Part shown: positions 30,312 to 32,071 of the stretch, one piece after another
Position numbering within the stretch: position 1 is the stretch's first letter
Layout of the letters: each line of letters starts with the position of its first letter
Assembly (NCBI GenBank): GCA_934385475.1
Contig: CAKRPS010000029.1
Span: forward strand, 1 to 32,071
Direction of reading: 5' to 3'
Source of the DNA: an uncultured Lachnospiraceae bacterium
GTDB lineage: Bacteria > Bacillota > Clostridia > Lachnospirales > Lachnospiraceae
Length of the DNA stretch: 32,071 nt
Notes under the pieces: generated by a model
Databases searched by the model: none
The model's input: the letters and a program-made list of their open reading frames with translations, nothing else
Told to the model about the DNA's origin: nothing
Position numbers and translations under genes: made by a program

Positions 30312-31796
30312 ATGACCTTTTTACATCATAAATATTTTCACAAAAGTATTTGCCTGATCCTTGCTGCTTGTATTTCTGTAGGTAGCTTTTTTTGTGATTC
30401 CATCACTGCGCATGCCACGCTGGATGAGCTGCAGGCCGCTGCGGAGGAGCGTAAATCTCTCCCCATCCAGACCAACGACATAGAGAACTGGCCAAACGGT
30501 CCTGAAATCAGTGCGGAATCTGCTATTCTGATGGATGCCAATACCGGCGTCATCCTTTACGCCAAAAATATCCATGAGCGTTGTTATCCTGCCAGCACAA
30601 CCAAGCTTATTACCTGTCTGCTCGCTATGCAGAACGGTAATCTCGATGATATGGTCACCTTTTCAAGAGATGCCGTATACAGTGTTCCCTCCGACGGCTC
30701 TAACATGGGAATGGATGCCGGACAGGCTATCACACTTGAGGAATGTCTCTACGGAATTCTGGTTGGATCAGCCAACGAAGTAGCAAATGCCGTCGCAGAA
30801 CATATCGGCGGTACGATTGCCAACTTTATCTCTATGATGAATGAGTACGCCGCTTCGGTCGGATGTACAGACTCCCATTTTATGAACGCCAACGGTCTGT
30901 ACGATGACAATCATTATACAACGGCCTACGATCTCGCGCAGATGTCCCGTGCCTTTTTCCAAAACGAGATGCTCTGCAAGATCGGCGACACCCCGCGCTA
31001 TCACTTTGAAGCTACCGCCACACAGCCGGATGACTTCTATCTGAATAACAAACACAAGCTCATCACCGGCGAAATTCCTTATGACGGAATTCTGGGCGGT
31101 AAGACCGGTTACACAGACGAAGCCAGACAAACACTCGTAACCTGCGCGGAGCAGAACGGCATGAAGCTGATCTGTGTTGTCTTTAAAGAAGAATCTCCTA
31201 CGCAGTTCACAGATACTGTTGAGCTTTTCGACTATGGCTTCAAAAACTTTCAGACCGTCAATATCTCTGAAAAAGAGGAAAAGTATAATATTGAGCCTAC
31301 CGGCTTTTTGCAGACCGGAAATGATATTTTCGGCAGTTCAAAGCCCATCCTCTCCATTGATCCGACAAGCTATGTGATCATCCCCAACACGGCTTCCTTT
31401 GATGATCTGCACTCTGAAATTGTATATGATGATACTGACAGCGACTATCTCGCACAGATCGTTTACACTTATCAGGGAGCCTTTGTCGGCAACGCTTATG
31501 TCCAGCTTGCCTCTGATATTACATCCACATATGATTTCAGTTCGGAGCCTCTTCCCACCGAAGAAGAGACTATACAAGAAGAACCCTCCGAACAATTTCC
31601 GGAGGGCACCATTTTCATCAATGTAAAACAGGTTCTGATCTTTGTCGTCGTTCTTGCCGTTGTGGTCATTCTGATCTTTATCGTCCGCGCACTGATCCGA
31701 AATAACGGTGCCGCCAAACGGCGAAACAATCGGGTGAAAAGAAGAAAGAGAAGACGCGACCGTATCCGTTCCGACTTCAACGACTTTGATTTCTGA
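30312..31796 (+). CDS. D-alanyl-D-alanine carboxypeptidase (penicillin-binding protein, peptidase S11)
   Basis: The 494-residue protein has a signal peptide (hydrophobic residues about 12-30, cleavage near AHA) and the three serine-acyltransferase motifs: S95-x-x-K98 in PASTTK, S153-A-N155 in VGSANEV, and K264-T-G in GGKTGYTD. A C-terminal PBP5-like domain of about 110 residues follows, then an acidic linker (PTEEETIQEEPSEQ). It ends with a true transmembrane helix (about residues 440-462) and a very arginine-rich tail of about 30 residues. Most PBP5 relatives are anchored by an amphipathic helix, so a spanning helix with a basic cytoplasmic tail is a variant. It trims the terminal D-alanine from peptidoglycan stem peptides on the outer face of the membrane. 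Confidence 0.93.
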   Translation: MTFLHHKYFHKSICLILAACISVGSFFCDSITAHATLDELQAAAEERKSLPIQTNDIENWPNGPEISAESAILMDANTGVILYAKNIHERCYPASTTKLITCLLAMQNGNLDDMVTFSRDAVYSVPSDGSNMGMDAGQAITLEECLYGILVGSANEVANAVAEHIGGTIANFISMMNEYAASVGCTDSHFMNANGLYDDNHYTTAYDLAQMSRAFFQNEMLCKIGDTPRYHFEATATQPDDFYLNNKHKLITGEIPYDGILGGKTGYTDEARQTLVTCAEQNGMKLICVVFKEESPTQFTDTVELFDYGFKNFQTVNISEKEEKYNIEPTGFLQTGNDIFGSSKPILSIDPTSYVIIPNTASFDDLHSEIVYDDTDSDYLAQIVYTYQGAFVGNAYVQLASDITSTYDFSSEPLPTEEETIQEEPSEQFPEGTIFINVKQVLIFVVVLAVVVILIFIVRALIRNNGAAKRRNNRVKRRKRRRDRIRSDFNDFDF

Positions 31797-31797
31797 T

Positions 31798-32071
31798 CTA
31801 TTTCTTTTTCTTGGAAATTCTTCTCTCCCGGCGCTGCTGCCTTGCCTTATCCTGTTTCATGCGGATATCCTGCATCTCTTCGGGAGTGATGAATTTCTCC
31901 GTTTTAACTACATAAACCCGGTCATCCTCTGTCTTACGTATACGGATCTTGGCTTTCATCAGACCGTGTTTATCGCAGGAAGAAACACTGTAATAGTGCT
32001 TTCCGTTCGGACTGAACCAGCGGATTTTCTTACGCAGATTCTTGTGGCAAAGATAGCACTTTGTCGAGATT
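31798..32071 (-). CDS. small basic protein with a cysteine pair (partial, 5' end off the window)
   Basis: The last 90 codons of a minus-strand gene are visible, ending at the TAG at 31798-31800, one base from the carboxypeptidase stop. The readable part has KCYLCHKNLRKK, then SVSSCDKHGLMKAKIRI, then a lysine/arginine-rich helix ending RRERRISKKKK. CxxC and CxxH pairs could bind zinc. I do not recognise the family. The basic tail suggests nucleic-acid contact. Confidence 0.75.
   Translation of the reverse strand, partial: ISTKCYLCHKNLRKKIRWFSPNGKHYYSVSSCDKHGLMKAKIRIRKTEDDRVYVVKTEKFITPEEMQDIRMKQDKARQQRRERRISKKKK

Overview
The window looks like a chromosomal segment from a gut Clostridia bacterium, most likely Lachnospiraceae. 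This rests on the character of the genes (YesM/YesN-type two-component system, FbpABC-type transporter, GH127 arabinofuranosidase, bifunctional homocysteine methyltransferase/MTHFR, a yjdF riboswitch), AGGAGG-type ribosome binding sites and moderate GC. It is not a database-verified assignment. No CRISPR array, rRNA gene or insertion sequence was seen.

Layout. 1-750: the 5' tip of a gene running off the left edge and a decayed membrane-receptor remnant. 820-1466: promoter, yjdF (azaaromatic-type) riboswitch, yjdF and terminator. 1479-3321: strong promoter and a fused homocysteine methyltransferase/methylenetetrahydrofolate reductase. 3318-7200 (minus): an L-lactate dehydrogenase-family enzyme with an unusual specificity residue, a GH127 beta-L-arabinofuranosidase and an MgtC/SapB membrane protein. 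7244-14984 (minus): a transport locus of AraC regulator, YesM-type kinase, YesN-type regulator, solute-binding lipoprotein, two-domain permease and ATPase. A terminator-like hairpin lies between the lipoprotein and permease genes.

15139-26133 is an AT-rich element of about 11.0 kb inserted into the 3' end of a tRNA-Pro(CGG) gene. It is bounded by an exact 22-bp direct repeat of the tRNA 3' end. It encodes a tyrosine integrase beside the tRNA, a minimal MobV-type relaxase, a 42-residue membrane peptide, a VirD4-type coupling protein, accessory proteins, a sigma-70-like protein with an unknown C-terminal extension, a serine resolvase behind res-like repeats, TraX, and an HUH-type replication initiator with a C-terminal membrane segment. 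The initiator gene is preceded by a leader with the architecture of an antisense-RNA-controlled transcription attenuator. Together these describe an integrative, mobilizable plasmid: it could excise, replicate under copy control, resolve multimers and be mobilised by a helper conjugation system. No resistance or metabolic cargo was recognised.

26139-32071 resumes the chromosome: the displaced tRNA terminator, a MATE transporter, a CPA2 cation/proton antiporter, thioredoxin, TrmB tRNA methyltransferase, a D-alanyl-D-alanine carboxypeptidase and the 3' part of a small cysteine-containing basic protein. Most chromosomal genes here are housekeeping or ordinary accessory genes. The novelty is concentrated in the integrated element.
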